A DNA stretch of 5,061 nucleotides from Scandinavium manionii. GTDB lineage: Bacteria > Pseudomonadota > Gammaproteobacteria > Enterobacterales > Enterobacteriaceae. The stretch is from the NCBI RefSeq assembly GCF_024764775.1, contig NZ_JALIGC010000022.1, positions 1 through 5,061 on the forward strand, given 5' to 3'. The first letter of the stretch is position 1; each line of letters starts with the position of its first letter. Below, piece by piece: positions 5,019 through 5,061 of the stretch. The position numbers and the translations under genes were made by a program. The notes below the pieces were generated by a model. That model saw only the letters and a program-made list of their open reading frames with translations. It did no database searches and was not told the origin of the DNA.

Positions 5019-5061
5019 ATGCACATTGGACAGGCACTTGATCTCGTTTCACGCTACGACT
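5019..5061. other. 43-base tail, coding status unresolved
   Basis: On the plus strand an ATG at 5019 opens a frame MHIGQALDLVSRYD that runs off the window, with only a weak GGA upstream inside the terminator stem. On the minus strand one frame reads SRSVKRDQVPVQCA and ends in TAA, which would fit the tail of a converging gene. The segment is too short to choose. Confidence 0.3.

Noticed and set aside
1..5061. CRISPR arrays, tRNA or rRNA genes, transposases, integrases, toxin-antitoxin pairs
   Set aside because: I looked for spaced direct repeats, tRNA-like cloverleaf sequence and known motifs of these families and saw none.

Overview
The window looks like part of a gammaproteobacterial chromosome, most probably Enterobacterales. 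The grounds are the mid-range GC and CTG-rich codon use of the outer genes, E. coli-like Shine-Dalgarno sites and terminators, and a clear 3-oxo-tetronate kinase (OtnK/DUF1537) type gene. The genus cannot be told from the sequence alone. All supported genes lie on the plus strand.

Layout. (1) 1-618 is the 3' part of an HpcH/HpaI-family (2-keto-3-deoxy sugar-acid type) aldolase. It overlaps by ATGA with (2) an alpha/beta hydrolase with a complete Ser-Asp-His triad (615-1316). (3) From about 1317 the composition falls to roughly 35-43% G+C in the stretches counted, and two genes follow in a tight pair: a ten-helix EamA/DMT transporter (1396-2286) and a protein with two SnoaL/NTF2-like domains in tandem (2313-3281). 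(4) At about 3290 the composition jumps back up sharply. Here lies an open, protein-like frame with no credible start (3282-3557), read as the C-terminal remnant of a gene that once followed the hydrolase. A hairpin with a T-tract (3568-3601) follows it. (5) After an AT-rich regulatory gap comes a DUF1537 four-carbon acid sugar kinase (3743-4951), which lacks its usual C-terminal end, and then a strong intrinsic terminator (4984-5018). The last 43 bases are too short to assign.

Interpretation. The outer genes (aldolase, hydrolase, kinase) fit a catabolic cluster for a sugar acid or related hydroxy/keto acid: the hydrolase may open an ester or lactone, the kinase would phosphorylate a four-carbon acid sugar, and the aldolase would cleave a 2-keto acid. 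The AT-rich transporter plus tandem-SnoaL pair looks like a separate, horizontally acquired two-gene module placed inside this cluster. It is bounded by an 8-bp inverted repeat (TGAAAAGT/ACTTTTCA) within a few bases of the composition breaks and abuts the broken gene. The remnant and the clipped kinase end suggest that the host pathway is partly decayed or rewired. The transporter/tandem-SnoaL pair is the best candidate for an undescribed small system; its substrate is not evident from the sequence.
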